Assembly (NCBI GenBank): GCA_029552545.1
Contig: JAKPDO010000013.1
Location: 124,001-188,000, forward strand
Direction of reading: 5' to 3'
DNA length: 64,000 nt
Source of the DNA: Planctomycetota bacterium
Lineage (GTDB): Bacteria > Planctomycetota > Phycisphaerae > Sedimentisphaerales > Anaerohalosphaeraceae
Shown here: positions 16,795 to 26,556 of the stretch, piece after piece
Layout: the number at the start of each line of letters is the position of its first letter
Numbering within the stretch: position 1 is the first letter of the stretch
The notes under the pieces: model-generated
Told to the model about the DNA's origin: nothing
Database searches by the model: none
Seen by the model: only the letters and a program-made list of their open reading frames with translations
Made by a program: the position numbers and the translations under genes

Positions 16795-19700
16795 TTACCG
16801 GACGGAGGGGGAGCCGAAAGGATGTTCGAGAAGCCGGCCTGTTGGGGGTTGCGGGAGAGGGACAATTCGAAAGCGGCCCTGAAGCGGACGAGTCTGAGCG
16901 GCTTCGATGTGTGCTTCCGGAAGAGCGAATTTGGTTCCCAGACCTGCCAGAGCGGCGTTGTGGAATATGAGCAGGCCGTTTTCTGTTTTTTCCCAGCCGA
17001 GATTGCTCGGCGGGCAGACAATGCCCAACCGGACGGTGCCGATGGAAAAGAGAGCCGTTTCTACATCCATTCGGTTTCCGTTCAGGAAAGGAAATTCCGG
17101 CGGAATCGTGTGAAAGCCCCAGCGGCACAGTTCGCTTTTATCCGGATAAGCGGGATAAGGGCCAAACCCCTGCCAGGTGATAGCGGTGGGGCTCTGCGGC
17201 AGTTCAAACGCCAGACCGCACTCGAGCATCGCACCTTCCGGGGTTTTCGGAGTGAGGATGTATTCGACATCAACCCAGCCCTTTGGAGAGAGGGTATAGG
17301 AAATCTGTGCGTCAACAGTTTTTGTATCGTCCGGGCTTCGAAAGATCAAGTGGACGTGCAGGATGGTTCCCGCCGAAGTCTGTTCCTCCGAACGCTCGAG
17401 GATTTCTGTTTTCTCAAACAGAGGCGGTTCCCAGATTTGGAGTTTTGCGGAGGCATAGGTTCGGCGTTCGGCCATGGTTGGCTGTCGGCTTGCCCGCAAA
17501 ACAGGGCCTTTAAGGAGAATTTGGTTTTGGTCTTTGAGGGTCAGCCGCCCATTGGATTCAACCAACAGAGAGATGCCGTTTTTCCCCCACTGCCAGGTCT
17601 GCCCGTTTGCGGAGAGAGAAGAGGGAGCAATTTTTTGCTCGAGCCAGGCCATCCAGTCCGGTTTATTTCCATCTGGAAGGAGTCGAACGGAGTATTCAGC
17701 AACGGGCTGCCTTCGGCTGTTTTGAAAGAGGATTTCCATCCAAAAGGCGTCTTCAGAAAGGTTGTCGGGCAGGGTCAGAGGAATGGAAAGGGGCTGTGTC
17801 GAATGGGGCGGAGCGGCCAGGGAAAGATTCTGTTCACGGAGCAGGGTGCTGTTTTGAAAAAGCCGGCAGGTTGCTGTGCATTCTTTCAGGTCTGTAAAAT
17901 CATATCGGTTTTCAACAGTCAGGGTGATGGTTTGGGAACCGGGCCGGACGGAGATTTCCTTTTCAAGAATCCGGATGGGGGTGTACACGGCGCGGGTCTG
18001 GAAGTAATCGGTCTGAGGTCTGCGGTCGGCATAAACGATTCCGTCCGTACCGTACTGGCCGTGGCTGTCGAGAATCGTATCCGCATCCAGATAAACGTCG
18101 CCTGACAAGTCTGAGGGGCCGAGGTTTTCAATGTCCAGATAGGAATTATGGACGGGCCGTCCGCGGATGGAACGGCGAATTCCCTGATCGGCCCACAGCC
18201 AGATGAAGCCGCCGGCGATATGCGGTGTTTTCTGAATCAATTCCCACTTCGGGGCTAGTCCTCCAAAAGCAGTGTCGAGGGCGTGGTTGTATTCGGAATA
18301 CAGATAGGGGATGGGAACGGTTGTATTCTGTGCGTGCTGTTCGATGTGTGTCAACTGGGGGTAATGGCGGGAGAAGAGGTCGATAAAAGAGGCGTGTCCG
18401 GTGTCGGCGGTGGATTTGGAGGAGCGGAAGTCGCCGCCGGGATAATACACGAGCCGGCTGGGGTCCATTCGTTTGACGTACTGAGCGGTCTTTTCGAGAT
18501 TGACCGTCAGAGGATTTTCGTTGCCGATGCCCCAGGCGATGACGGAGGGGTGCAGGCGGTCCCGTCGAACGGCGGCATCCGCTCTGGACAGCATGGCCTC
18601 CAGACCTCTCGGGTCGGCCTGAAAGCGTTCGCCGAAACAGATGGGCACTTCATCAAAAACGTACAGCCCGTATTCATCGCATAGTTCGAGAAATCGCGGA
18701 TGAGGGGTATAATGAGAGCAGCGAACGGCGTTGATATTAGCGGCTTTCATCATTTCGATGTCCTGCCGCCAATGTTTTTCCTGCAGGGCCCGTCCGACGT
18801 CGGGATGCGTTTCGTGTCGGCAGACGCCTCGCAGTTTGACGGGGCTGCCGTTGATTTTCAGGATGCGGTTGTCAACAGAGACCTCACGGAAGCCGATTTT
18901 TCGGCGGATGCTGTGTGTTTCCTTCTCCTCCGTCAGCAGGGTTAGCGTCAGTTCATACAGGAAAGGGGTTTCAGCATTCCAGAAGCGGGCATTTTCGACG
19001 GGAATGCGGAAGGACTGGTGAGGGAAAAAATCGGGGTTTTGGGAGTTAAATCGGTATTGCTGCCGGAAGATTTGCCGGCCGTTTGGGTCGTTTAATTCCA
19101 CGTTGAGCTGAAGCGGGGGCAATGGGCCTTTGGGGTTCTCAGGGCGGCGAAAGAAGCGGATATCGACCTGTCCTTCGAGCAGACCGGATCGGCGGGCGGT
19201 GTCTATGCGGGTCTCGACGTTCAGATTGTCGAGAAAGTACAAAGGAGGCGAAAACAGGTAAACTTCGCGGAAGATGCCGGACAGGGCCCAGTCGTCGCTG
19301 CAGTCAAAGGGGGTTTGGGGCAAATCTCGGCGGCATTGCAGGGCGATGAGATTTTCTCCTTTTTGAATATACGGAGTAATGTCAAATTGGCAAGGCAGGA
19401 AGGTGTGCTCAAAACCGCCGACTTCTTTGCCGTTTACGTAGAGTGTATAGCCGAAGGCCACCCCTTCAAAATGGACGAAGACCTGGCGGCCCTCCCAGGA
19501 AGAGGGAATGGAGAATTCTTTGCGGTAGAGTCCGACTTTTTCAGGGTCGGGGTAATCGTATCGGGGTTCTTCAAATCCCTGCAGTTCCCAGTTGGACGGA
19601 ATAGGGATGGTTTTGAAGTCGCTGTCGCTGAAATCGGGTAGGAAAAAGGTTTCCAGAAGGGACTGCTGCGAGCGGTCGGCCAGAAAGAACTTCCAGTCGG

Positions 19701-19806
19701 AGTTCAGCGAAAGCGTCCACGGAGAGTCGGGCTCAAAGACAACGGCGACGGCGGAAACGGTCCAGAAGAGAAAGAGAAGTCCGTATGATTTTATCCTGTT
19801 TGTCAA
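16795..19806 (-). CDS. Secreted GH2 beta-galactosidase
   Basis: Glycoside hydrolase family 2 enzyme of 1003 residues with a signal peptide (residues 1-23), so it acts outside the inner membrane. Order: sugar-binding jelly-roll (about 30-185, with PSNWELQGFEEPRY), immunoglobulin-like domain (190-310), TIM barrel starting at LKINGSPVKLRGVCRHETHPDVGRAL, acid/base Glu430 in AWGIGNENP, nucleophile Glu505 in YLYSEYNHALD, then further beta domains and a C-terminal small-chain domain (about 720-990, with LECGLAFELP and WQGFGPYPAYPDKS). The large LacZ-like layout supports activity on beta-galactosides, though other GH2 specificities are possible. It lies 12 bases downstream of a pseudopilin-like gene, as is common in carbohydrate loci of planctomycetes. 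Confidence 0.92.
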   Translation of the reverse strand: MTNRIKSYGLLFLFWTVSAVAVVFEPDSPWTLSLNSDWKFFLADRSQQSLLETFFLPDFSDSDFKTIPIPSNWELQGFEEPRYDYPDPEKVGLYRKEFSIPSSWEGRQVFVHFEGVAFGYTLYVNGKEVGGFEHTFLPCQFDITPYIQKGENLIALQCRRDLPQTPFDCSDDWALSGIFREVYLFSPPLYFLDNLNVETRIDTARRSGLLEGQVDIRFFRRPENPKGPLPPLQLNVELNDPNGRQIFRQQYRFNSQNPDFFPHQSFRIPVENARFWNAETPFLYELTLTLLTEEKETHSIRRKIGFREVSVDNRILKINGSPVKLRGVCRHETHPDVGRALQEKHWRQDIEMMKAANINAVRCSHYTPHPRFLELCDEYGLYVFDEVPICFGERFQADPRGLEAMLSRADAAVRRDRLHPSVIAWGIGNENPLTVNLEKTAQYVKRMDPSRLVYYPGGDFRSSKSTADTGHASFIDLFSRHYPQLTHIEQHAQNTTVPIPYLYSEYNHALDTAFGGLAPKWELIQKTPHIAGGFIWLWADQGIRRSIRGRPVHNSYLDIENLGPSDLSGDVYLDADTILDSHGQYGTDGIVYADRRPQTDYFQTRAVYTPIRILEKEISVRPGSQTITLTVENRYDFTDLKECTATCRLFQNSTLLREQNLSLAAPPHSTQPLSIPLTLPDNLSEDAFWMEILFQNSRRQPVAEYSVRLLPDGNKPDWMAWLEQKIAPSSLSANGQTWQWGKNGISLLVESNGRLTLKDQNQILLKGPVLRASRQPTMAERRTYASAKLQIWEPPLFEKTEILERSEEQTSAGTILHVHLIFRSPDDTKTVDAQISYTLSPKGWVDVEYILTPKTPEGAMLECGLAFELPQSPTAITWQGFGPYPAYPDKSELCRWGFHTIPPEFPFLNGNRMDVETALFSIGTVRLGIVCPPSNLGWEKTENGLLIFHNAALAGLGTKFALPEAHIEAAQTRPLQGRFRIVPLPQPPTGRLLEHPFGSPSVR

Positions 19807-19818
19807 TCTGTTTTCCTC

Positions 19819-20688
19819 TCATTTGCCGGGGATGTAGGAGCGTTTGAACCAGAGATAATCCTCAGAAACGGTGCCGTTTGGATTGAGAGCGGACCAGTTT
19901 TTCTGCTGGGCTTTGGCCATTTCGAGGGTATTTTTGGAGACCCATTTGTGGCGCTCGGCATGGCCGTCGGCAAAGGCCAAGGTGCTGCTGCCGTTGTGCC
20001 AGATGGCGAAGGGGTCCACCCATTGTGGAGAATTCATATTCATATTCCAGGTGCGGTGATTCCAGCCGTAGCCGTCGGCCTCTTCCAAAAAGACGATTTT
20101 GTTTCCGGGTGCAGAAAACTGGGACAGTTTGGTGATGGTGTAGGCATCTTCGCCGGTTCCGCCGTCGGGCCGCTGGGAGAGGACTTTTCCGATAGAATAG
20201 CTGCGGTATCCGCCCATCCAGTCGGGGTCATAGTTGCTTGCGCTGTTGCCTTTGTAGGTGGCGGGTTTGGTGTATCGTGTATCGACGGGGCAGTTATAGA
20301 CCTTGGGGGCATCAATGTATCGCCAGAGGGCACCGGCCTGAAAGCCGCGAAACTTGTCGTCGAGAGTTTTGTTGACATCTTCGCGATTGGGGCCCATCGG
20401 CCTTCCGACCCAGTTCCAGACGCGGACGGAACGGCTGCTGATGGTGTAGTAATTGTATCCGGGTTCGGTCAAACTGTCCGAAGTGTCTCCGTCGACGATT
20501 CTGGCGGAGCTGTCTTCCGCATAGAGGAGCCATGCCTTAATCAGCTGGCTTTCATTGCCCAGGCAGACGGAGGCCGCCGCGAGGTTTTTGGCGCTTTTGA
20601 GGGCTGGGATGATGATAGCCAGAAGCAAACCGATAATGGCGATGACAACCAGCAGTTCGATCAGTGTAAAGGCCTTTTTGAACTTCAT
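19819..20688 (-). CDS. Prepilin-type protein with H-X9-DG-like C-terminus
   Basis: The N-terminus KKAFTLIELLVVIAIIGLLLAIIIP is a class III signal peptide, cleaved before Phe by a prepilin peptidase and leaving a methylated, membrane-spanning helix. The C-terminal part has the pattern HNGSSTLAFADGHAERHKW, the H-X9-DG motif of the large planctomycete/verrucomicrobial pseudopilin-like family (DUF1559 relatives). Length 289 is typical. SD AAAGGA precedes the ATG. It is upstream of and probably co-transcribed with the GH2 gene, and lies 60 bases after a tRNA-Ala on the same strand. These proteins are thought to display or transport polysaccharide-degrading functions; its partner machine could be the secretion operon at 31.8-41.3 kb. 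Confidence 0.9.
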   Translation of the reverse strand: MKFKKAFTLIELLVVIAIIGLLLAIIIPALKSAKNLAAASVCLGNESQLIKAWLLYAEDSSARIVDGDTSDSLTEPGYNYYTISSRSVRVWNWVGRPMGPNREDVNKTLDDKFRGFQAGALWRYIDAPKVYNCPVDTRYTKPATYKGNSASNYDPDWMGGYRSYSIGKVLSQRPDGGTGEDAYTITKLSQFSAPGNKIVFLEEADGYGWNHRTWNMNMNSPQWVDPFAIWHNGSSTLAFADGHAERHKWVSKNTLEMAKAQQKNWSALNPNGTVSEDYLWFKRSYIPGK

Positions 20689-20748
20689 GGAGCCAATCCT
20701 TTCCTACGTTTCGGCTTTTCGGCAAGTTTTCGGCCCCCTCTGAGGAAA

Positions 20749-20821
<73 letters not shown>

Positions 20822-20888
20822 GTTCAGAGAGGGACTATACCATAGTTTAAATATCCTGACAAGTCCTGATTTGCCGAAAAAAGAGGGA

Positions 20889-22112
20889 TTATTCGTTTTT
20901 GGGTTCGGCGTGTTTTTCAAGCCATTGCTGAACCCACCGGCGCGCCTGATGGGGGGTTTGGATTTCCTCGGCAAGCTGGGCGATATACAGTTCGCGGGCC
21001 AGCCGGCCGACCATCGGGCCGGGAACAGCCCCCAAAGCGATGAGCTGATGGCCGTCCAGCAAAGGTTTGGGGCGAAGGATTTTGCCTTTCAGAGCGGCGG
21101 CCCTCTTTTGAATCGTTTTCAGGGGGCTGATGGACTGACCCTCAGACAAAAGAAGGGCCTTGCGAAGGTGGACTAAGTCCTCCCAATAGGGTTCAGCCAT
21201 AAGCATTTTTAATTGGGCCAAAGGAAGTTCCGCGTCTGCCAGGACGTCTTTGTGTTCGAGCAGGTATCGGATATGTTTTATCGTGGAATTGCTGAGCCGA
21301 AGCGATTTGGCCCATTCCATACTTTTATTAACAGGAGCTGCTGTAAAATACGCCGCCAAAGCCAGCGGAAAGTCGATTTGTTCCGGCAAATGCCGAAGCA
21401 TTTTGCCCCCGAAGTGCCGGCAGGGTCCTTCAAAACCGGGAAAGATGGTTTGGGCCAGCCCGGAATCGTTCAGGAGACGTGCACCGCGAGCCCTGTTGGG
21501 ATGAGTCAGGATTTGCTCCAGCTCCATCGCAATCCGTTCAGGACTGATTTGGCTAATTTTGGGGGCGTGTCGGCAAACGGCCTGCCAGGTTTGTTCTTCG
21601 ATTTCGAAATCCAGCTGGACGGCAAAACGCACCGCCCGCAGGAGCCGCAGATAGTCTTCGCCGAATCGCTCATCTGGGTTGCCGATCGTGCGGATGATTT
21701 TCTTTTGGAGGTCTTCCCGCCCGCCGACAAAATCGAGGGTCTGCCGGCTGATGGGGTCAAAGAACATCCCATTGACGGTAAAATCTCGACGCATGGCATC
21801 TTCTTTTGCCGTGGCAAACTCAACCTTTTCGGGATGACGGCCGTCCTGATAATCGGATTCCGTTCGAAAGGTAGCCACCTCCACCTGTTTGCCTTCGAGG
21901 ATGACAATTACCACACCGAAACGTGCTCCGATTTTGAGGGTTTTTCGAAACAGCGGGATGATTTGGTCCGGTACGGCATTGGTGACGACATCGTAATCTT
22001 TGGGACGCCTTCCGAGCAGATAATCTCGCACGCAGCCGCCTGCGAAAAGGGCCTGATAGCCCTCCTGGCGGAGCCGTTTGAGTACTTTTAATGCCTGAGC
22101 ACGATTCGACAT
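20889..22112 (-). CDS. CCA tRNA nucleotidyltransferase / poly(A) polymerase family
   Basis: Class II nucleotidyltransferase that adds CCA to tRNA 3' ends or A tails to RNA. The head carries LFAGGCVRDYLLGRRPKDYDVVTNA, with the GG motif and catalytic DxD-like DYD. The RRDFTVNGMFFDP and RFGEDYLRLLRAVRFAVQL motifs define base selection and the neck. The remaining helical body/tail brings the length to 407, in the normal range. Because the adjacent tRNA-Ala lacks encoded CCA, CCA addition is the more likely job, but sequence cannot exclude poly(A) polymerase. It is on the same strand as, and upstream of, the tRNA. Confidence 0.9.
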   Translation of the reverse strand: MSNRAQALKVLKRLRQEGYQALFAGGCVRDYLLGRRPKDYDVVTNAVPDQIIPLFRKTLKIGARFGVVIVILEGKQVEVATFRTESDYQDGRHPEKVEFATAKEDAMRRDFTVNGMFFDPISRQTLDFVGGREDLQKKIIRTIGNPDERFGEDYLRLLRAVRFAVQLDFEIEEQTWQAVCRHAPKISQISPERIAMELEQILTHPNRARGARLLNDSGLAQTIFPGFEGPCRHFGGKMLRHLPEQIDFPLALAAYFTAAPVNKSMEWAKSLRLSNSTIKHIRYLLEHKDVLADAELPLAQLKMLMAEPYWEDLVHLRKALLLSEGQSISPLKTIQKRAAALKGKILRPKPLLDGHQLIALGAVPGPMVGRLARELYIAQLAEEIQTPHQARRWVQQWLEKHAEPKNE

Positions 22113-22175
22113 TCCCAGTTGTTCCGATATCAGAATTTTGCTGAAGGTCTTATTCTTTCAGCCGCAGGCCGGACT

Positions 22176-22193
22176 GTCAAATTGTTCTTTGAC
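22176..22193. repeat. Palindrome, distal copy, upstream of guaB
   Basis: gtcaaa / tttgac arms around TTGTTC. The same motif, one base shorter in the middle, recurs at 22300. The pair is a candidate operator site for the gua genes. Confidence 0.55.
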
Positions 22194-22229
22194 GGAACAA
22201 CTGTTTTTTCGGTTTTCGAAAGCCGAGGA

Positions 22230-22258
22230 TTGACAGGGTTTGTTTTGTCAGGTACAGT
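22230..22258 (+). promoter_or_regulatory. Possible distal promoter of guaBA
   Basis: Perfect TTGACA, a 17-base spacer, then TACAGT (four of six). It lies 127 bases before the guaB ATG, between the two palindromes. Confidence 0.45.
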
Positions 22259-22299
22259 ATTGTATGGTTACAAAAAGAAGAGCATATCGAAACAGCCCA

Positions 22300-22318
22300 C
22301 GTCAAATTGTCTTTGACG
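22300..22318. promoter_or_regulatory. Palindrome overlapping the proximal guaB promoter (candidate operator)
   Basis: cgtcaaa / tttgacg arms with a 5-base centre. Its right arm contains the -35 hexamer TTGACG of the promoter at 22313, so a protein bound here should interfere with RNA polymerase. A near-identical palindrome lies 124 bases upstream. Confidence 0.5.
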
Positions 22319-22341
22319 CATCTCTATTATGCAGATATATT
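22313..22341 (+). promoter_or_regulatory. Sigma-70-type promoter of guaBA
   Basis: TTGACG at 22313, exactly 17 bases, then TATATT at 22336. It ends 44 bases before the guaB start, which has GGAG upstream. Confidence 0.65.
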
Positions 22342-22352
22342 CTGTCTTCTAA

Positions 22353-23860
<1,508 letters not shown>

Positions 23861-23861
<1 letters not shown>

Positions 23862-25411
23862 TGGTTGAATCGATGCATGAGCAGATTGTCATTGTGGATT
23901 TCGGCAGTCAGTATGTTCAGCTGATTGCCCGTCGGGTGCGGGAGCATAAGGTCTATTCGGAGATTGTCCAGCCGAGTGTGCCGCTGGAGAAGATTCTGCG
24001 TCCGGGTCTGAAGGGGATTATTCTTTCGGGGGGGCCGGCCAGCGTCTATGCCCCGAATGCTCCGATGTGCGACCGTCGGCTGTTTGAGGCGGGCGTGCCG
24101 ATTTTGGGGATTTGCTACGGGATGCAGGCGGGGTGCAAACTGCTGGGGGCGCACGTCTCTTCGGCTCCGGCCCGCGAGTACGGACGCACGGCCCTGAGAA
24201 TCCTCCGTCAGGATGACTTGTTCCGGGGCCTTCCGGAGCATACAACCGTGTGGATGAGCCACGGCGACCAGGTGCAGCAGCTTCCGGATGAATTTATCCC
24301 GCTGGCCGAAACGCCGACCTGTCCTGCTGCAGCGGTTCGGCACAAAAACGGGCGATTCTGGGGGGTTCAGTTCCATCCGGAGGTAACGCATACGCCGCGC
24401 GGACAGGAAATCATCCGAAACTTCCTGTATGACATCTGCGGCTGTCGGGGCGACTGGCAGGTGAGCGATTTTGTTCAGGAGACGATTGAGGCCGTCCGTC
24501 GAAAAGTGGGCTCCTCGAGGGTGATTTGCGGCCTGTCAGGCGGGGTTGATTCGGCGGTGACGGCGACCCTGCTGCACAAGGCCATAGGCGACCAGCTGGT
24601 CTGCATCTTTGTGGATAACGGACTGCTGCGAAAAAACGAACGAGAAGGCGTTGTGGCGACCTTCCGCAACCATTTTCATATCGATCTGCGGGTGGTGGAT
24701 TGGGGAAAGCAGTTTCTGGCGAAGCTGGCCGGTGTGACGGACCCGCAGCAAAAGCGCAAAATCATCGGAGCGGAGTTTATTGAGGCATTTAAATCCGAAG
24801 CCGCCAAAATCCCGGATGCGCGTTTTCTGGCACAAGGGACGCTGTACCCGGATGTAATTGAATCGGGCAAAAAAGACGGCAATCTGGCGGCGAATATCAA
24901 ACTGCATCACAACGTCGGCGGGCTGCCGGAGCAGCTGGGGTTTGAACTGGTTGAGCCGCTGCGGGATTTGTTCAAGGATGAGGTGCGGCTGGTTGGGGAG
25001 TATCTGGGGCTGCCGGAGGAGATGGTCTGGCGGCATCCGTTCCCCGGACCGGGACTGGCGGTGCGGATTATCGGCGAGGTAACCGAGCCGAAGCTGGCGA
25101 TTCTGCGGGAGGCGGACGATATTCTGATTGAAGAAATCAAGGCGGCGGGGCTCTATCGGACTGTCAGCCAGACCCTGGCGGTTCTGCTGCCGATTGGAAC
25201 GGTTGGGGTGATGGGGGATGAACGCAGCTACGAGCATGTGATTGCGATTCGGTCCGTGGATACAACGGACTTTATGACGGCGGATTTCTCGCGGATTCCT
25301 TATGAGGTACTCGGCCGGATTGCCAATCGGATTATCAATGAAGTGCGCGGGGTCAATCGCGTGGTCTATGACATCTCGAGCAAACCACCGGCGACGATTG
25401 AGTGGGAGTAA
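23861..25411 (+). CDS. guaA: GMP synthase (glutamine-hydrolysing)
   Basis: Amidates XMP to GMP. The N-terminal class I glutamine amidotransferase has the Cys in [14 protein letters not shown] and the His/Glu in [13 protein letters not shown]. The ATP-pyrophosphatase P-loop is [15 protein letters not shown] (about residue 225). The C-terminal dimerisation domain ends IEWE, as in the family. The GICYGMQ loop is the normal arrangement. The start ATG overlaps the guaB stop. Length 516 is typical. Five residues precede the usual [12 protein letters not shown] start, so the second ATG (at 23873) could also be used. Confidence 0.97.
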
Positions 25412-25423
25412 GGAGACAACAAA

Positions 25424-26407
25424 ATGGCAAACAGCTGGTTCAGGGTATTCGGGGGGCTGGTGCTGCCGGCGGTGATGGTCCTGAGCTCGGCGGGACGAGC
25501 GGAGACCTTTACAATTTATGCCGAAAACGACAGCCGGTATCTGAAACCCAATCACAATACCGATCGCCATTACACCAACGGGTTTAAACTGGTGTATGGG
25601 TTTCAGCCGAACTGGCGATGGCTGGATGGGTACGGACAGATGGATGTGCCTTTCTTTCCGGCTCCTCAGGGGCCGGTCGAGACGGCAGCCGGTGTGTTTT
25701 TGGGGCAGAATATCTATACCCCCGATTATGTGGATGAGCCCGCCAAGCGGCGTCTGAAGGATATGCGGTTTGCCGGATGGCTTTACAGTGGACTTTTTGT
25801 GCAGCGGGCTAATGAACAGGTTCTGGACCAGGCGGAATTGAGCTTGGGCGTCATCGGGCCTTCCGCGAAAGGGCGCCAGATTCAGACCTGTGTTCATGAA
25901 GCGATGCATTCCGGAAGACCGATCGGCTGGGACAGCCAGCTGGGAGACCGTCCGGCAGTGGATTTTTCCTGGTACCGCAAACATCGTTTGCAGGGGGCGT
26001 TTTGGAAGCCGTCCGAAAAGATAGATTTTCTTTCGGAGTATGGGTTTACGGCAGGTTCGGTCTTTTGTCATCTGCAGGCAAGTGTAGTGGGGCGGTTTGG
26101 TTTTTGGGAATTGCCGAAAGACTGGGGGCCGGACCGACTGGAATTGCCTGCCGGAGCAATAGCCGAGGCATTCCGTAAGGAAAAAGCGGGGTATTTCTTT
26201 GTTCGGTTGGGCGGCAGGGCGGTTGGATACAATCAGTTCTTGACCGATTTAGACCCGGAACCGCTTGTCGGGCACCTTCAGGTGGGGTGTGTTATTCAAC
26301 TTCGTTCGTTGGAACTGGGCTACTCGCAGACCTATCTGACCCAGGAGTATAAGGAACAGAACTATTTCGACGGCTATGGTGCACTGACTGTAAAATGGGA
26401 TTTTTAG
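25424..26407 (+). CDS. LpxR-type lipid A deacylase family protein (DUF2219)
   Basis: The family comprises outer-membrane beta-barrels, the best known of which removes the 3'-acyloxyacyl chain of lipid A. A signal peptide covers residues 1-25. The mature start TIYAENDSRYLKPNHNTDRHYTNG shows the family hallmark (END, TDRHYTNG). A His-containing segment (QTCVHEAMHSGRPIGWDSQLGDRPA) matches the active-site neighbourhood. Alternating polar/hydrophobic strands follow, and the C-terminal residue is Phe, typical of outer-membrane proteins. Its presence implies an outer membrane, probably with lipid A-like lipid. It is preceded by AAGGAG, 12 bases after guaA, so may be transcribed with it. Confidence 0.82.
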   Translation: MANSWFRVFGGLVLPAVMVLSSAGRAETFTIYAENDSRYLKPNHNTDRHYTNGFKLVYGFQPNWRWLDGYGQMDVPFFPAPQGPVETAAGVFLGQNIYTPDYVDEPAKRRLKDMRFAGWLYSGLFVQRANEQVLDQAELSLGVIGPSAKGRQIQTCVHEAMHSGRPIGWDSQLGDRPAVDFSWYRKHRLQGAFWKPSEKIDFLSEYGFTAGSVFCHLQASVVGRFGFWELPKDWGPDRLELPAGAIAEAFRKEKAGYFFVRLGGRAVGYNQFLTDLDPEPLVGHLQVGCVIQLRSLELGYSQTYLTQEYKEQNYFDGYGALTVKWDF

Positions 26408-26474
26408 AGTGGGAAAGTCTGTTTCTGGGGGATTCGGCAAATTTTCTAAAGACCTATAAAAACGATATTTGTGG

Positions 26475-26502
26475 TTGACATTTTTTGTAATGTCTGTATA
26501 TT
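26475..26502 (+). promoter_or_regulatory. Sigma-70-type promoter of the thrS-infC cluster
   Basis: Perfect TTGACA, 16 bases, then TATATT at 26497. The spacer contains gacatt / aatgtc arms that could bind a regulator. It ends 54 bases before the thrS ATG. Confidence 0.65.
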
Positions 26503-26556
26503 TTTTTGAAGATTGTCGATAATAAAAAAGAAGATTCATTCAGGATGAAAGGATAA

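Noticed and set aside
24536-26071. 511-codon antisense ORF over guaA and the LpxR gene
   Set aside because: Shadow of two genes with strong family matches on the plus strand; no ribosome binding site and biased composition.
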